A DNA stretch of 23,445 nucleotides from Pseudomonadota bacterium (GCA_023459095.1 JAEWVQ010000372.1:1-23445), one strand, 5' to 3'. Positions 1 through 7,782 are shown, counted from the first letter of the stretch. Made by a program: numbers and translations. Notes: a model not told the origin generated them from the sequence alone.

Positions 1-192
1 AAGCTCACCGGCAACGGCGTGGCGCTCAACACCTCGCTCAACCGCCGCGGCGAACCAATGATCTGCTCGCCCACCGATGCGCTCAACATGTTCTACGGCT
101 CGGACCTCGAGTACCTGATCATGGAAGACATCCTGGTGGTCAAGCCGGGCGTGCAGTTGGAGGCCGGCGCCGCGGAGACCAGCCTTGGCTGA
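1..192 (+). CDS. C-terminal end of a NodU/CmcH-family carbamoyltransferase (WapO-like), cut by the window edge
   Basis: Frame 1 is open from the first base to TGA at 190-192 and gives 63 residues. It contains the motifs LNTSLNRRGEPMICSP and DALNMFYGSDLEYLIMED. These match the conserved C-terminal pattern of NodU/CmcH O-carbamoyltransferases (NTSFNxxGEPIVCTPxDA), which move a carbamoyl group from carbamoyl phosphate to a sugar hydroxyl. In Pseudomonas aeruginosa a member of this family, WapO, carbamoylates the second heptose of the LPS core and lies next to the glycosyltransferase gene wapH. Here too a GT4 gene follows directly with an 8-base overlap, so a core-heptose carbamoyltransferase is the best guess. 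The N-terminal catalytic domain lies outside the window, so the substrate and the WapO identity are inferred from the tail and the context. Confidence 0.8.
   Translation, partial: KLTGNGVALNTSLNRRGEPMICSPTDALNMFYGSDLEYLIMEDILVVKPGVQLEAGAAETSLG
174..178 (+). promoter_or_regulatory. Ribosome binding site supporting a TTG start for the GT4 gene
   Basis: GGAGA at 174-178 lies six bases before TTG at 185. It sits inside the end of the carbamoyltransferase gene. This supports TTG 185 as the start and implies coupled translation. There is no ATG near the N-terminus of this frame before the conserved ILQFCH segment. Confidence 0.6.
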
Positions 193-1315
193 GCCCCGCA
201 TCCTGCAGTTCTGCCACTGCCACTACGGCCCCTTCGCCGATGTGGCGCGGCAGTACGCGGTGCTGTTCCGCGACACGCCCTACAAGGTCACCACGGTCTA
301 CCTGACCGACCCGCCCAGCGACGCGGTGACCGCGCTGTCCGCGTCGGACGAGGTGATCTACCTCGACTACGACGGCAAGGACGTGCGCGGCCTCAAGCTC
401 GACGCCATGCGCCGGCTGCGCGAGATCGTCGCCGCGCGCGACGTGCGCATGATCCTGGCGCACCGTTTCAAGCCCATCTTCATCTCGTGCTGGGCCACCA
501 ACTTGCCGGTGATCGGCGTGCATCACGCCTTCGGCGACTACGAGCGGCTGTCGCACCGGCTGTTCGCGCGCTGGTTCGGCAAGCGTCTCGGCCTGCTCGG
601 CGTGTCCGACGCGATCCGCGACGACATCCGCCGCGGCGTGCCGTCGTGGCCGGCCGACCGCATCGAGACCCTGCACAACCGCATCGACGTCGATGCGGTG
701 CGCGCCGAGGTGCTGCCACGCGCGGCAGCGCGCGAGCGCCTCGGCCTGCCGCAGGACGCCTATGTGATCGGCAACGTCGGCCGCCTGCATCCGGACAAGG
801 ACCAAGCCACGCTGCTGCGCGCCTTCGCGCGTGCGCGGGGCTCGCTGCCGGCCGGCGCACTGCTGGTCATCCTCGGCAAGGGCCGCCTGGAGGAAAAGCT
901 GAAGGCCCAGGCCGCCGAACTCGGCATCGCCGACGCGGTGCGCTTTCTCGGTCAGGTGCCGGAGGCGCGCCGGGCCTTCGCCGCCTTCGATCTGTTCGCG
1001 CTCAGTTCCGACCACGAACCCTTCGGCATGGTGCTGCTGGAAGCGATGGCCGCCGGCGTGCCGGTGGTCGCCACCGACTGCGGCGGCGCGCCCGAGGTGG
1101 TGGGCGAGACCGGCAGGCTCTTCGCGCTCGGCGACGATGGCGCGCTCGCCGGCCTGCTGGTCGAGCACGCCGGCTGGAGCGAGGCGGCGCGCGCCGAGGT
1201 GGCGGCGCGCAGCCTGGCCCGCCTGCACGCGCACTTTTCCGACGAGGCCGCGCGCCGGCGCTTCTTCGCGCTGCCCATGGTGCGGGCCGCGCTGGGCGAG
1301 GTCGCGGGCGCATGA
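185..1315 (+). CDS. GT4-family glycosyltransferase of the LPS core (WapH-like)
   Basis: The product is 376 aa and uses a TTG start behind GGAGA. It is a GT-B fold, family 4 retaining glycosyltransferase. The N-terminal half (about 1-185) is the acceptor domain. The donor half begins near GNVGRLHPDKD (196-206), a typical GT4 phosphate-binding segment with basic residues. EPFGMVLLE at 278-286 is the EX7E motif of nucleotide-sugar binding, followed by AGVPVVATDCGG. No signal peptide or membrane span is visible, so it probably acts at the cytoplasmic face of the inner membrane. It overlaps the carbamoyltransferase tail by 8 bases and the next gene by ATGA. From memory the N-terminal ILQFCH...YGPF...DVARQYA pattern resembles P. 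aeruginosa WapH, whose gene also neighbours wapO. The GT4 call is firm; the orthology and the sugar are inferred. Confidence 0.9.
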   Translation: MAEPRILQFCHCHYGPFADVARQYAVLFRDTPYKVTTVYLTDPPSDAVTALSASDEVIYLDYDGKDVRGLKLDAMRRLREIVAARDVRMILAHRFKPIFISCWATNLPVIGVHHAFGDYERLSHRLFARWFGKRLGLLGVSDAIRDDIRRGVPSWPADRIETLHNRIDVDAVRAEVLPRAAARERLGLPQDAYVIGNVGRLHPDKDQATLLRAFARARGSLPAGALLVILGKGRLEEKLKAQAAELGIADAVRFLGQVPEARRAFAAFDLFALSSDHEPFGMVLLEAMAAGVPVVATDCGGAPEVVGETGRLFALGDDGALAGLLVEHAGWSEAARAEVAARSLARLHAHFSDEAARRRFFALPMVRAALGEVAGA

Positions 1316-2208
1316 GTCAGGCCGGCGCCGCGCCCAGCATCTGCTTCGTCATCCCGTATTTCGGCCGCTGGCCGTTCTGGATGCCCTTCTTCCTCGCCGG
1401 CTGCCGCGCCAACCCGACGGTGGACTGGCTGCTGTTCTCCGACTGCGGCGAGTTGGCGGACTGCCCGCCCAATGTGCGGGTGATCGCTACCTCGTACGCG
1501 GATTACTGCGACCGGGTATCGGTGCGCCTCGGCATCGACTTTCATCCGGCCAATCCCTACAAGCTGTGCGACCTCAAGCCGGCGCTCGGCTACATCCATG
1601 AGAGCGAGCTGGCCGGCTACGATTTCTGGGCCTTCGGCGACCTCGACCTGGTGTTCGGCGATTTCCGCGCCTACTTCACCGCCGCGCGGCTGGCGCGGAA
1701 GGACGTGTTCTCGACCCACGCCCGCCGCATCTCCGGCCACTGCTGCCTGCTGCGCAACACCGCCGAGCTGCGTGAGCTGTTCTTGCGCATGAAGGACTGG
1801 CAGACCCGGCTCGCCAACGGCCGCCACGAGGGTCTGGACGAGGGCGCCTTCAGCCGCATCTTCATCCGCCGCAAGAACTGGCCGGGGGCGCTCGCGCGCC
1901 TGTTCTGGCAGCTCAACCCGTGGTACCGCCGCGCCGAGTTCGTCGAGGCCTACAGCACGCCGGACGCCAAGGTCGCCTGGGTGGACGGCAGCCGGAATTT
2001 TCCGCAGCGCTGGTTCTGGCGCGAGGGCGTGCTGACCAACGACCGCGACGGCGCGCGCACCTTCCCCTATGTGCATTTCCTGGTGTGGAAGGGGCTGGCC
2101 TGGAAGCAGCTGCCGGCCGGCGCCTTCGACGACTATCCGCGGCTCGCGCGCGCCTCGGCCTGGCAGGTGTCGGCCGGGGGTTTCGCGCCGCTCGCCGAGC
2201 CCCATTGA
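1312..2208 (+). CDS. DUF6625-like putative glycosyltransferase-related protein
   Basis: The product is 298 aa and starts at ATG 1312, overlapping the previous stop in ATGA. It opens with ICFVIPYFGRWPFWMPFFL and soon after has NPTVDWLLFSD. This is the pattern I associate with DUF6625, a family often found in polysaccharide loci and usually annotated as hypothetical. FGDLDLVFGD (about 109-117) supplies a DxD (D110, D112) after a hydrophobic strand, as in GT-A nucleotide-sugar binding sites. RRISGHCCLLRNT near 138-150 resembles the His/Cys region after the DxD in such folds. There is no signal peptide. It sits between a GT4 and an Ssg-like transferase, so a role in core or surface-sugar assembly is likely. 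Activity is not shown, and the family name is from memory. Confidence 0.7.
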   Translation: MSQAGAAPSICFVIPYFGRWPFWMPFFLAGCRANPTVDWLLFSDCGELADCPPNVRVIATSYADYCDRVSVRLGIDFHPANPYKLCDLKPALGYIHESELAGYDFWAFGDLDLVFGDFRAYFTAARLARKDVFSTHARRISGHCCLLRNTAELRELFLRMKDWQTRLANGRHEGLDEGAFSRIFIRRKNWPGALARLFWQLNPWYRRAEFVEAYSTPDAKVAWVDGSRNFPQRWFWREGVLTNDRDGARTFPYVHFLVWKGLAWKQLPAGAFDDYPRLARASAWQVSAGGFAPLAEPH

Positions 2209-2213
2209 CGGAG
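2209..2213 (+). promoter_or_regulatory. Ribosome binding site of the Ssg-like gene
   Basis: CGGAG at 2209-2213, just after the previous stop, is five bases before ATG 2219. It fixes this start; the open frame upstream of it is the end of the preceding gene in another phase. Confidence 0.55.
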
Positions 2214-2218
2214 TGCCG

Positions 2219-3175
2219 ATGAAGATCCTCTTCCTGGTGCAGAAGGACCAGCGCGTCATCCTCGACCGCCTCTACGAGGCCGTCGCCGCGCACACCGATT
2301 GCGATCTGCGCTGGCTCGACGACGACGAGCAGGCCGACCTCGCGCGCTACTTCCGCGACCAGGTCGACATCGCGCGCTATGCGCGCATCGTGTTCTTCCT
2401 GCGCTTCAAGAAGGAGCTCCGCCAGGTCGCCTTCATCCGCAGCGTGCCCAATCTGGTCATCCTCGAGCACGACGCCTGGCAGAACTACTTTCCGTGCAAA
2501 TACCGCGGCAAGTTCAGCGCCCACTACGGCCGGCTGCCGGCGGCGCGGGTGCTGTGTTCCGGTTTCCAGGTCAGCGAACGGCTGCGCGCCGAGGGCACCG
2601 ACGCGGTGTTCGTGCCCAAGGGCTACGACCACACCCTGCTGCGCAATCTCGGCGGCGAGCGCGACATCGAACTCGGTTTCGTCGGCAGCACCAAGAGCGG
2701 CATCTACCGCGAGCGCAAGGCGATGCTGGAGGAGATCGGCCGTCGCGAGGCGCTGATGACGGTGCGCACCCAGTCCGGCGAGGACTACCTCGCCATGCTC
2801 AACCGCATCCGCTACTTCGTCAGCGCGGACGTCGGCATGGGCGAATACATGATCAAGAACTTCGAGGCCATGGCCTGCGGCTGCGTGCTGTTCGCCTACG
2901 ACCCGGGCGAGGCCGAGAACCGCGCCCTGGGCTTCGAGGACATGACCCACCTGGTGCTCTACCGCAGCCCCGCCGAACTGCAGGACAAGCTCGCCCGCCT
3001 GCGCGCCGATCCCGCGCTCGCCGCGCGCATCGCCGCCGCCGGGCAGGCCCTGGTCGAGCGCGAGTACAGCTTCGCCCGCATCGGCGAGCGCATCGCCGCC
3101 GCGCTGCAGCCGCCGCTGCGCCCGGCGCAGCCGCCGGGGCTGTGGGAAAGCCTGCGCCTCAAGCTGCGCCTCTGA
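2219..3175 (+). CDS. CgeB/Ssg-like glycosyltransferase (Glyco_trans_1_2 type)
   Basis: The product is 318 aa and starts at ATG 2219, 10 bases after the previous stop. The first residues MKILFLVQKDQR form a Rossmann-like strand with no signal peptide. The C-terminal third holds VSADVGMGEYMIKNFEAMAC followed by GCVLF. This is the donor-site pattern of CgeB-like group-1 transferases (PF13524 type), in which a conserved Glu and the AMACGC loop bind the nucleotide-sugar. The tail, with repeated Arg-rich helices, ends in a short basic segment. From memory the whole protein closely resembles Ssg (PA5001) of Pseudomonas, a surface-sugar transferase affecting LPS. The gene order next to a WapR-like gene fits that. 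The glycosyltransferase assignment is good; the Ssg name needs alignment. Confidence 0.82.
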   Translation: MKILFLVQKDQRVILDRLYEAVAAHTDCDLRWLDDDEQADLARYFRDQVDIARYARIVFFLRFKKELRQVAFIRSVPNLVILEHDAWQNYFPCKYRGKFSAHYGRLPAARVLCSGFQVSERLRAEGTDAVFVPKGYDHTLLRNLGGERDIELGFVGSTKSGIYRERKAMLEEIGRREALMTVRTQSGEDYLAMLNRIRYFVSADVGMGEYMIKNFEAMACGCVLFAYDPGEAENRALGFEDMTHLVLYRSPAELQDKLARLRADPALAARIAAAGQALVEREYSFARIGERIAAALQPPLRPAQPPGLWESLRLKLRL

Positions 3176-4083
3176 TGACCGGAATACCGCCCATGGACAA
3201 GGACGCCGCCCCGCCGCTGGTCACCGTCATCATCGCCTCGTACAACCACGCGCCCTACATCGAGGCCGCGATCGGGAGCGTGCTGGCGCAGACCTGGCCG
3301 CACATCGAGCTGCTGGTGATCGACGACGGCTCCACCGACGACAGCGTGGCCCGCATCCGCCGCCTGCAGGCGCAGCACGGCTTCGATTTCCGCGAGCAGC
3401 GGAACAAGGGCCTCACCCGCACCCTCAATGAATCGATCGCGCGCGCGCGCGGCAGCCTGATCGCGCCCTTCGGCTCGGACGACATCATGCTGCCCGGCCG
3501 CATCGCCGCCCAGGTCGAGTACCTGGCGGACAAGCCCGAGGTCGGCCTGTGCGGCGGCAACATCGAGTTCATCCATGCCGACGGCTCGCTCTACCCCGAT
3601 GCCGAACAGAAGCAGCGCGACCTCGGCCCGCAGCACATCGACTTCGACGACGTCTTCCTCGACCGCAAGCCCATCCCGCCGACCGCGACGCTGATGTTCC
3701 GCAAGGAGGCGCTGGACAAGGTCGGCGGCTTCAACCCGGAGATCCGCCTCGAAGACGTCTACATCTGGCTGAAGCTGACTCACGCCGGCTACTACATCGA
3801 CCGCATGCCGGTGCTGATGGCGCGCTACCGCAAGCACCCCACCAACACCTACAAGAACCTGCGCTTCATGGCCGAGAGCCTGCTGCGCACCTATGCCGAT
3901 TACGCCGACCACCCGGCCTACGCCGAGGTGCGCAACCGGCTGCTCAATTCGCTGTTCGTCAAGGCCGCTGACCGCGACCGCGCGCTCGCCCGCGAACTGC
4001 TGGCGCAACTGCCGCTGTCGGGCTGGAACGGCAAGACCTTGCGTGGGTTGTGGCGTTACGCCTGGTCGGCGCGCAAGAGCTGA
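3175..4083 (+). CDS. GT2-family glycosyltransferase (WapR-like, possible core rhamnosyltransferase)
   Basis: The product is 302 aa from ATG 3175, which overlaps the previous stop (TGATG). A second start at ATG 3193 is possible and has a GGA nine bases upstream. The GT-A fold is plain: LVTVIIASYNHAPYIE at about 15-30, LLVIDDGSTDDS at 47-57 with the nucleotide-binding aspartates, and APFGSDDIMLPGR near 98-109 with the metal-binding acidic pair. IRLEDVYIWLKL further on fits the catalytic-base region of GT2 enzymes. There are no membrane spans. By resemblance and by position next to a WaaL-like gene it may correspond to WapR, the alpha-1,3-rhamnosyltransferase that makes the O-antigen-accepting core in P. 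aeruginosa. Its last 28 bases overlap the 3' end of the convergent acetyltransferase gene. Confidence 0.88.
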   Translation: MTGIPPMDKDAAPPLVTVIIASYNHAPYIEAAIGSVLAQTWPHIELLVIDDGSTDDSVARIRRLQAQHGFDFREQRNKGLTRTLNESIARARGSLIAPFGSDDIMLPGRIAAQVEYLADKPEVGLCGGNIEFIHADGSLYPDAEQKQRDLGPQHIDFDDVFLDRKPIPPTATLMFRKEALDKVGGFNPEIRLEDVYIWLKLTHAGYYIDRMPVLMARYRKHPTNTYKNLRFMAESLLRTYADYADHPAYAEVRNRLLNSLFVKAADRDRALARELLAQLPLSGWNGKTLRGLWRYAWSARKS

Positions 4084-4730
4084 TTGCCGGCGCGTTGCGC
4101 GGCGTAGTCGAGGAAGGGGCGAATATCGGTCGCGCACAGCAGGCGCGCGATCTGTCGCACTTCGTCCTCCGGCCATTGCCACCAGCGGGTGGCGAGCAGC
4201 GCTGCGCGCGTGTCCTCGTCGAAACGCCAGCGCACCACCCGCGCCGGGTTGCCGGCAACGATCGCATACGGTGGCACGTCGCGGCTGACCACGGCGTTGG
4301 CCGCGAGCACCGCGCCGTCGCCCACGGTCACGCCGGCGAGGATGGTGACCCCGGTGCTGATCCACACATCATTGCCGACGGTGACGTCGCCGCGCGTCCA
4401 GCTGTAGTCGGGGATGTCGCGCAGCTCGTCGAAGAAGGCCGGGAAGGGGTAGCTCGACGCCCAGTCGATGCGGTGCTGGCCACCGAGAAAGATCTGCACT
4501 TCATGACCGATCGAGCAGTAGGCGCCGATCCTGAGCGTGCTGCCTTCGTTCCAGTCGTGCACGTAGGGCAGGCCGTAGGTGCCGACGCCCATCTCGTACT
4601 GCGGATAGCGTGCCTTGAACTTGGCCTGGCCACGCAGGAACTTGGGCAGGCGCTTCAGTGACTTGCGTTCGGCGCGTGCCCGCCACCAGCCGAGAAGGCC
4701 GCGGGGGCGGGGTTGTTCGGGAGCTTTCAT
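4056..4730 (-). CDS. Left-handed beta-helix (hexapeptide) acetyltransferase, xenobiotic/CatB type
   Basis: The product is 224 aa. Its ATG at 4730 overlaps the stop of the ligase-like gene (ATGA). It shows hexapeptide repeats of the left-handed beta-helix: LRIGAYCSIGHEVQI, DVTVGNDVWISTGVTILAGV, then TVGDGAVLAANAVVSRDVPP. It ends with YAIVAGNPARVVRWRFDE, the usual C-terminus of these trimeric acyl-CoA enzymes. GGQHRIDWASSYPF (83-96) matches the catalytic-His loop of the CatB/Vat class (His86 here). About 45 N-terminal residues precede the repeats. In a core/O-antigen locus the acceptor is more likely a sugar hydroxyl or amine than a drug; that is inference. Its end overlaps the convergent GT2 gene by 28 bases, so the two 3' ends cannot change independently. 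Confidence 0.9.
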   Translation of the reverse strand: MKAPEQPRPRGLLGWWRARAERKSLKRLPKFLRGQAKFKARYPQYEMGVGTYGLPYVHDWNEGSTLRIGAYCSIGHEVQIFLGGQHRIDWASSYPFPAFFDELRDIPDYSWTRGDVTVGNDVWISTGVTILAGVTVGDGAVLAANAVVSRDVPPYAIVAGNPARVVRWRFDEDTRAALLATRWWQWPEDEVRQIARLLCATDIRPFLDYAAQRAGNQLLRADQA

Positions 4731-5953
4731 GAGCGATCGTCGGAGAAACGGTGCAGGGTCAGGGCGGTGCTCAGCAGGGCGAACGGAATCCACAGCATGA
4801 ACCAGTGTTCCTTGGGGCGCGACAGGTAGGCGACCCCTTCGGTGATGCCGGCGACCATGCCGAACACCACCGTGCCGGAGGCGATCAGCACCCGCGGGTC
4901 GTGCCGCCGGCGCCACGCGCAGCCCAGCGCGGTGGCGTAGAGCGCGGCCCACAAGGCAAGACCGACGATGCCCTGCTGGCGCAGCACCGCGAGATGGATG
5001 TTGTGCGGATTGGGATAGCCGATGTCGTGGCCCGGCAGGTGGAGCATGATGTTGGCCTCGAAACCGTAACCCAGCCACGGCCGCAGGCGCACTTCACGCA
5101 GGGTTTCGGCCCACAGCTCGGGGCGGTACGAGGTGCCGCGCTGGGTCACCACGTCCGGCGCCAGCGCCACGATCGCGAGCCCGCCGGCGGCGAGCAGCGC
5201 ACAGACGGCGAGGGCGCGCCGCGAACGCACCATCAGCGCCAGCCAGAGCACGGTGACGGCGGCGGCGGCGAGGGCGCCGCGCGCCGCGGTGGCGAACAGC
5301 ACGGCGGCGAGCACGGCCAGGGCGAACGGGGCGAGCAGGCGCCGCCAGCCGCCGTCCGCCCGCGGCGCGATCATCCACGCGCCCAGGCACAGGGCGAGGA
5401 AGAAGCCGTACACGTGCGAGGTCAGGATGGGGTTTGACAGCGCGCGGTAGCCGGTCAGGCGCTCGTCGTTGCCGGCGAGGAAGGCGGCGATCGACAGCGC
5501 GCCGGCGATCACCGCGGTGGCGGTGCCGAGCTTGAGCACATCTTCCAGCCTGCGCGCCTGACTTTGCCCGATCTGCAGCAGCGCGACGAACAGCAGGGCG
5601 ATGTAGAGCGGGCGTTTGAGCAGGCTGCCGGCGCTGTCCTCGCTGTCCGACCACGCAATGCTCAGCGCGCACCAGGCGGCGAAAATCGCGAATGCGAGGA
5701 AGACCGGCGAGCGCCCCAGCGCCTCCGCGGACCGCGGCTGCAGCACGAGCAGCACGAAGGCCGGGAAGGCGACCAGGGCGTAGAACAGGGTATGGACGTT
5801 GGCGCGGTCGCCGGCCCAGAACAGTCCGGTGAGCAGCACGTACAGCCCGGCCGGCAGGATGCCGCCGACGAGCCCGTGCGCGGCGCGCGCGCGCCAGCGC
5901 GGCGCGGTGCCCGCCACGCCGGCGGCTGCAGGAAGCCGGGGGGTCAGCGGCAT
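4727..5953 (-). CDS. O-antigen ligase-like membrane protein (Wzy_C family, WaaL candidate)
   Basis: The product is 408 aa from ATG 5953; another in-frame ATG at 5965 would add four residues. It is strongly hydrophobic, with roughly ten to twelve membrane segments starting near residues 28-46 and 53-72. A long periplasmic stretch (about 265-325) holds RPELWAETLREVRLRPWLG and YPNPHNIHLAVLRQQGIVG. This is the Wzy_C signature with the conserved His and the HN(x)HL pattern. Wzy_C proteins are O-antigen ligases or polymerases. Sitting beside a PA4998-like kinase and msbA, as waaL does in P. aeruginosa, favours the ligase role: transfer of undecaprenyl-linked O-chain to lipid A-core on the periplasmic side. 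A polymerase or a protein O-oligosaccharyltransferase cannot be excluded. It overlaps the kinase gene by 10 bases. Confidence 0.82.
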   Translation of the reverse strand: MPLTPRLPAAAGVAGTAPRWRARAAHGLVGGILPAGLYVLLTGLFWAGDRANVHTLFYALVAFPAFVLLVLQPRSAEALGRSPVFLAFAIFAAWCALSIAWSDSEDSAGSLLKRPLYIALLFVALLQIGQSQARRLEDVLKLGTATAVIAGALSIAAFLAGNDERLTGYRALSNPILTSHVYGFFLALCLGAWMIAPRADGGWRRLLAPFALAVLAAVLFATAARGALAAAAVTVLWLALMVRSRRALAVCALLAAGGLAIVALAPDVVTQRGTSYRPELWAETLREVRLRPWLGYGFEANIMLHLPGHDIGYPNPHNIHLAVLRQQGIVGLALWAALYATALGCAWRRRHDPRVLIASGTVVFGMVAGITEGVAYLSRPKEHWFMLWIPFALLSTALTLHRFSDDRS

Positions 5954-6555
5954 AACGCGGCCCATGCCGGATCGAGCCGCAGCCAGTCGCGGTCGCGCGC
6001 GTCGCGCAGGATGTGGCGGTAGTTGCGCCGGCGGCGGAAGAAGCCGAGGCTGCGGCGGCAGACCTGCAGATCGGCGAGATCGATCAGCCCCAGTTCTCCA
6101 TCCGGGGTGAGCACGATGTTGCCCAGATGACAGGAGCGGAAATAGATGCCGAGGCGGTGGAGGTGCGCGACGAAATCGAGCAACTGCCGGCGCAGCGGCG
6201 CCGCGCGCTCCTCGGGCAGGCCGGCGGCGACCAGGCGGCGCACGGTCTCGCCTTCGAGCGGCGCGTAATGCACCAGGTCGCGCTCGATCTCGGCGATGCG
6301 GTAAAGCGCGATCACGCGCGGACAGGGAATGCCCAGGCGCTGCAGCGCCCGTGTGTTGTCGGCGAAGCGCCGCACGTAGGGATACCACGCCGCCGAGCTC
6401 AGCCGGCGCTTGCGGCGGAAGAGCTTGAAATACGTGCCGTCGGGCAGGTGCAGCACCTTGTCGCCATGGCGGTCGGCCTCCATCACGCGCGCGCCCTCAC
6501 GCATCGTCAGGTAGTCGGCGTGGGCCAGGGGGCGCAGCGGGACAGGGGTTTTCAT
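5944..6555 (-). CDS. Small LPS-kinase-like (toluene tolerance/PA4998-type) protein lacking the catalytic HxD Asp
   Basis: The product is 203 aa from ATG 6555; a GTG at 6561 is an alternative. It is a reduced protein-kinase-like fold. GTYFKLFRRKR gives the N-lobe lysine (Lys44), YAPLEGETVRRLV a hinge-like segment, and LLDFVAHLHRLGIYFRSCHL the catalytic-loop region, followed by GNIVL and LGLIDLADL (metal-binding Asp159). At the position of the HxD aspartate the loop has Ser141, while Asn146 and Asp159 are kept. From memory the same YFRS(x)HLGN loop occurs in Pseudomonas proteins named toluene tolerance protein, encoded next to msbA and waaL. It may therefore be a family trait rather than damage. 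Its role is unknown: an atypical sugar kinase or an inactive helper in core assembly are both possible. Confidence 0.8.
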   Translation of the reverse strand: MKTPVPLRPLAHADYLTMREGARVMEADRHGDKVLHLPDGTYFKLFRRKRRLSSAAWYPYVRRFADNTRALQRLGIPCPRVIALYRIAEIERDLVHYAPLEGETVRRLVAAGLPEERAAPLRRQLLDFVAHLHRLGIYFRSCHLGNIVLTPDGELGLIDLADLQVCRRSLGFFRRRRNYRHILRDARDRDWLRLDPAWAALCR

Positions 6556-6594
6556 GGGCACAATTTTAGCTTGCCGGGGCGCCGCGTTGGCGCG

Positions 6595-7680
6595 CTAGGC
6601 GTCGAGCAGGCCGCGTGCGCGCAGGTGGGCGCCGACCGTGGCAAGGTCGCTGCCGAGCAGGCCGCGCAGCACCGGGGCCTGCAGCCAGCGCACGATGTCG
6701 GCATCGGCGACGGGGCCGCGCTCGCGCAGGTTGGTGACCGCCTTCTCCCACCAGATCGGGCCGCAGGCGCGGTCGAAGGCGTTGGCGTGCGGATAGCAGC
6801 CGTACAGCAGTTCGCGGGCGAACTGGCGCTGCGCCGCCGGCAGCGGGCCGGTGGCGAGCTTGTACAGCAGGCGCTGGGCGAGCGGCGGGCGCGGCACGCG
6901 CGCGTTGATCTCGCCGATGTCGGCGACGGCACCGGCGGCGAGCGGGGCCGCCGCGTGCCGCTCGAGCCAGGCGCGGATCTTGGCGCGAAAGATCTGCTTG
7001 CGGCTCCAGTAGTGATGGATCTGCGTGGGGCATTCGGCCAGGGCGAGACCGGCGGCGTGCGCGGCCACGGCGAGGACGAATTCCTCCAGGGTGTAGGCGC
7101 CTTCGGCGTGCGGGTGGAACTCGTCCATCAGCGCGAGCGCATGGTCGAGCACGGCGCGGTCGTCATGGGCGAGACCGATCACGCCGGAATTGGTCAGCGC
7201 CATCGCATCGTCGGCGAGGCCGCGGGCCTGCAGGCGCTTCGCCAGGCTGCGGTACAACGTGTTCTCCGGGTGCGCGCCGTAGCGGGGGCCGATGTGGTTG
7301 CACAGCAGGGTGCCGGGGCGTACGAGGTCGAACAGCTCGGCCGGGGAGCGGTGGAAGAAGGTGTCGGTGTCGATCAGGATCGCGCGCGCGGGCGGCGGGT
7401 CGGCGCCGTCGAAGGCGCGGCGCAGGGCGACGTGCTTGGCGCGGAAACGATAGCCGTGGGGCGCGCACCACGCGTCCAGGGTGGCGGCGTCGAGCGCGCG
7501 CACGCGCACCGGCAGCGCCGCGTAGGGCTCGGCGCGATCGGCGCACACTTCGATGCGCACCGCAGCCTGCGGCGTATCGCGCAGGCGGGCGAGCGCGCTG
7601 GCGATGCTGAACACGGCTTCCTGGTGGTAGCTGTCGGCGCCATACACCAGGTAGAGCAGGAGGTCGGGGCGGTGGTCCAT
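6595..7680 (-). CDS. Unrecognised DxD-containing protein, possible GT-A glycosyltransferase
   Basis: The product is 361 aa from ATG 7680, the first gene of the minus-strand group and divergent from msbA across 102 bases. I do not recognise it as a named family. It begins DLLLYLVYGADSYHQEAVFS, like the first beta-strand and loop of GT-A enzymes. ARAILIDTDTFFHRSPAELF (about 99-117) puts a DxD (Asp104, Asp106) at the end of a hydrophobic strand, as in GT8-like transferases. LTNSGVIGL later resembles the loop that follows the donor site in that class. The C-terminal third is rich in Arg and aromatic residues and has IHHYWSRKQIFRAKIR, a basic helix that could sit at the membrane. No signal peptide is seen. 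A core-sugar transferase is a reasonable hypothesis from motif and context only. Confidence 0.62.
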   Translation of the reverse strand: MDHRPDLLLYLVYGADSYHQEAVFSIASALARLRDTPQAAVRIEVCADRAEPYAALPVRVRALDAATLDAWCAPHGYRFRAKHVALRRAFDGADPPPARAILIDTDTFFHRSPAELFDLVRPGTLLCNHIGPRYGAHPENTLYRSLAKRLQARGLADDAMALTNSGVIGLAHDDRAVLDHALALMDEFHPHAEGAYTLEEFVLAVAAHAAGLALAECPTQIHHYWSRKQIFRAKIRAWLERHAAAPLAAGAVADIGEINARVPRPPLAQRLLYKLATGPLPAAQRQFARELLYGCYPHANAFDRACGPIWWEKAVTNLRERGPVADADIVRWLQAPVLRGLLGSDLATVGAHLRARGLLDA

Positions 7681-7782
7681 GCGTAGGTGGCTGAAAACGG
7701 TGGCTGCCTGGCAGGGGGCGGAGCGGCGGTGGGGCAAGGCGCGCATGGTAGCATCGCCGCTTTTACTCGCGGCCCTGCGCTC

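Noticed and set aside
6563..6568. TAAAAT on the minus strand just before the small kinase gene as a -10 box
   Set aside because: No -35 at a suitable distance, and a start there would leave almost no leader before ATG 6555. The gene more likely reads on from the gene upstream, 39 bases away.
7681..7782. A promoter for msbA (TAGCAT at 7749-7754)
   Set aside because: The -10 is weak and there is no -35 match at 16-18 bases. Some promoter must exist in this divergent 102-base spacer, but I cannot place it.
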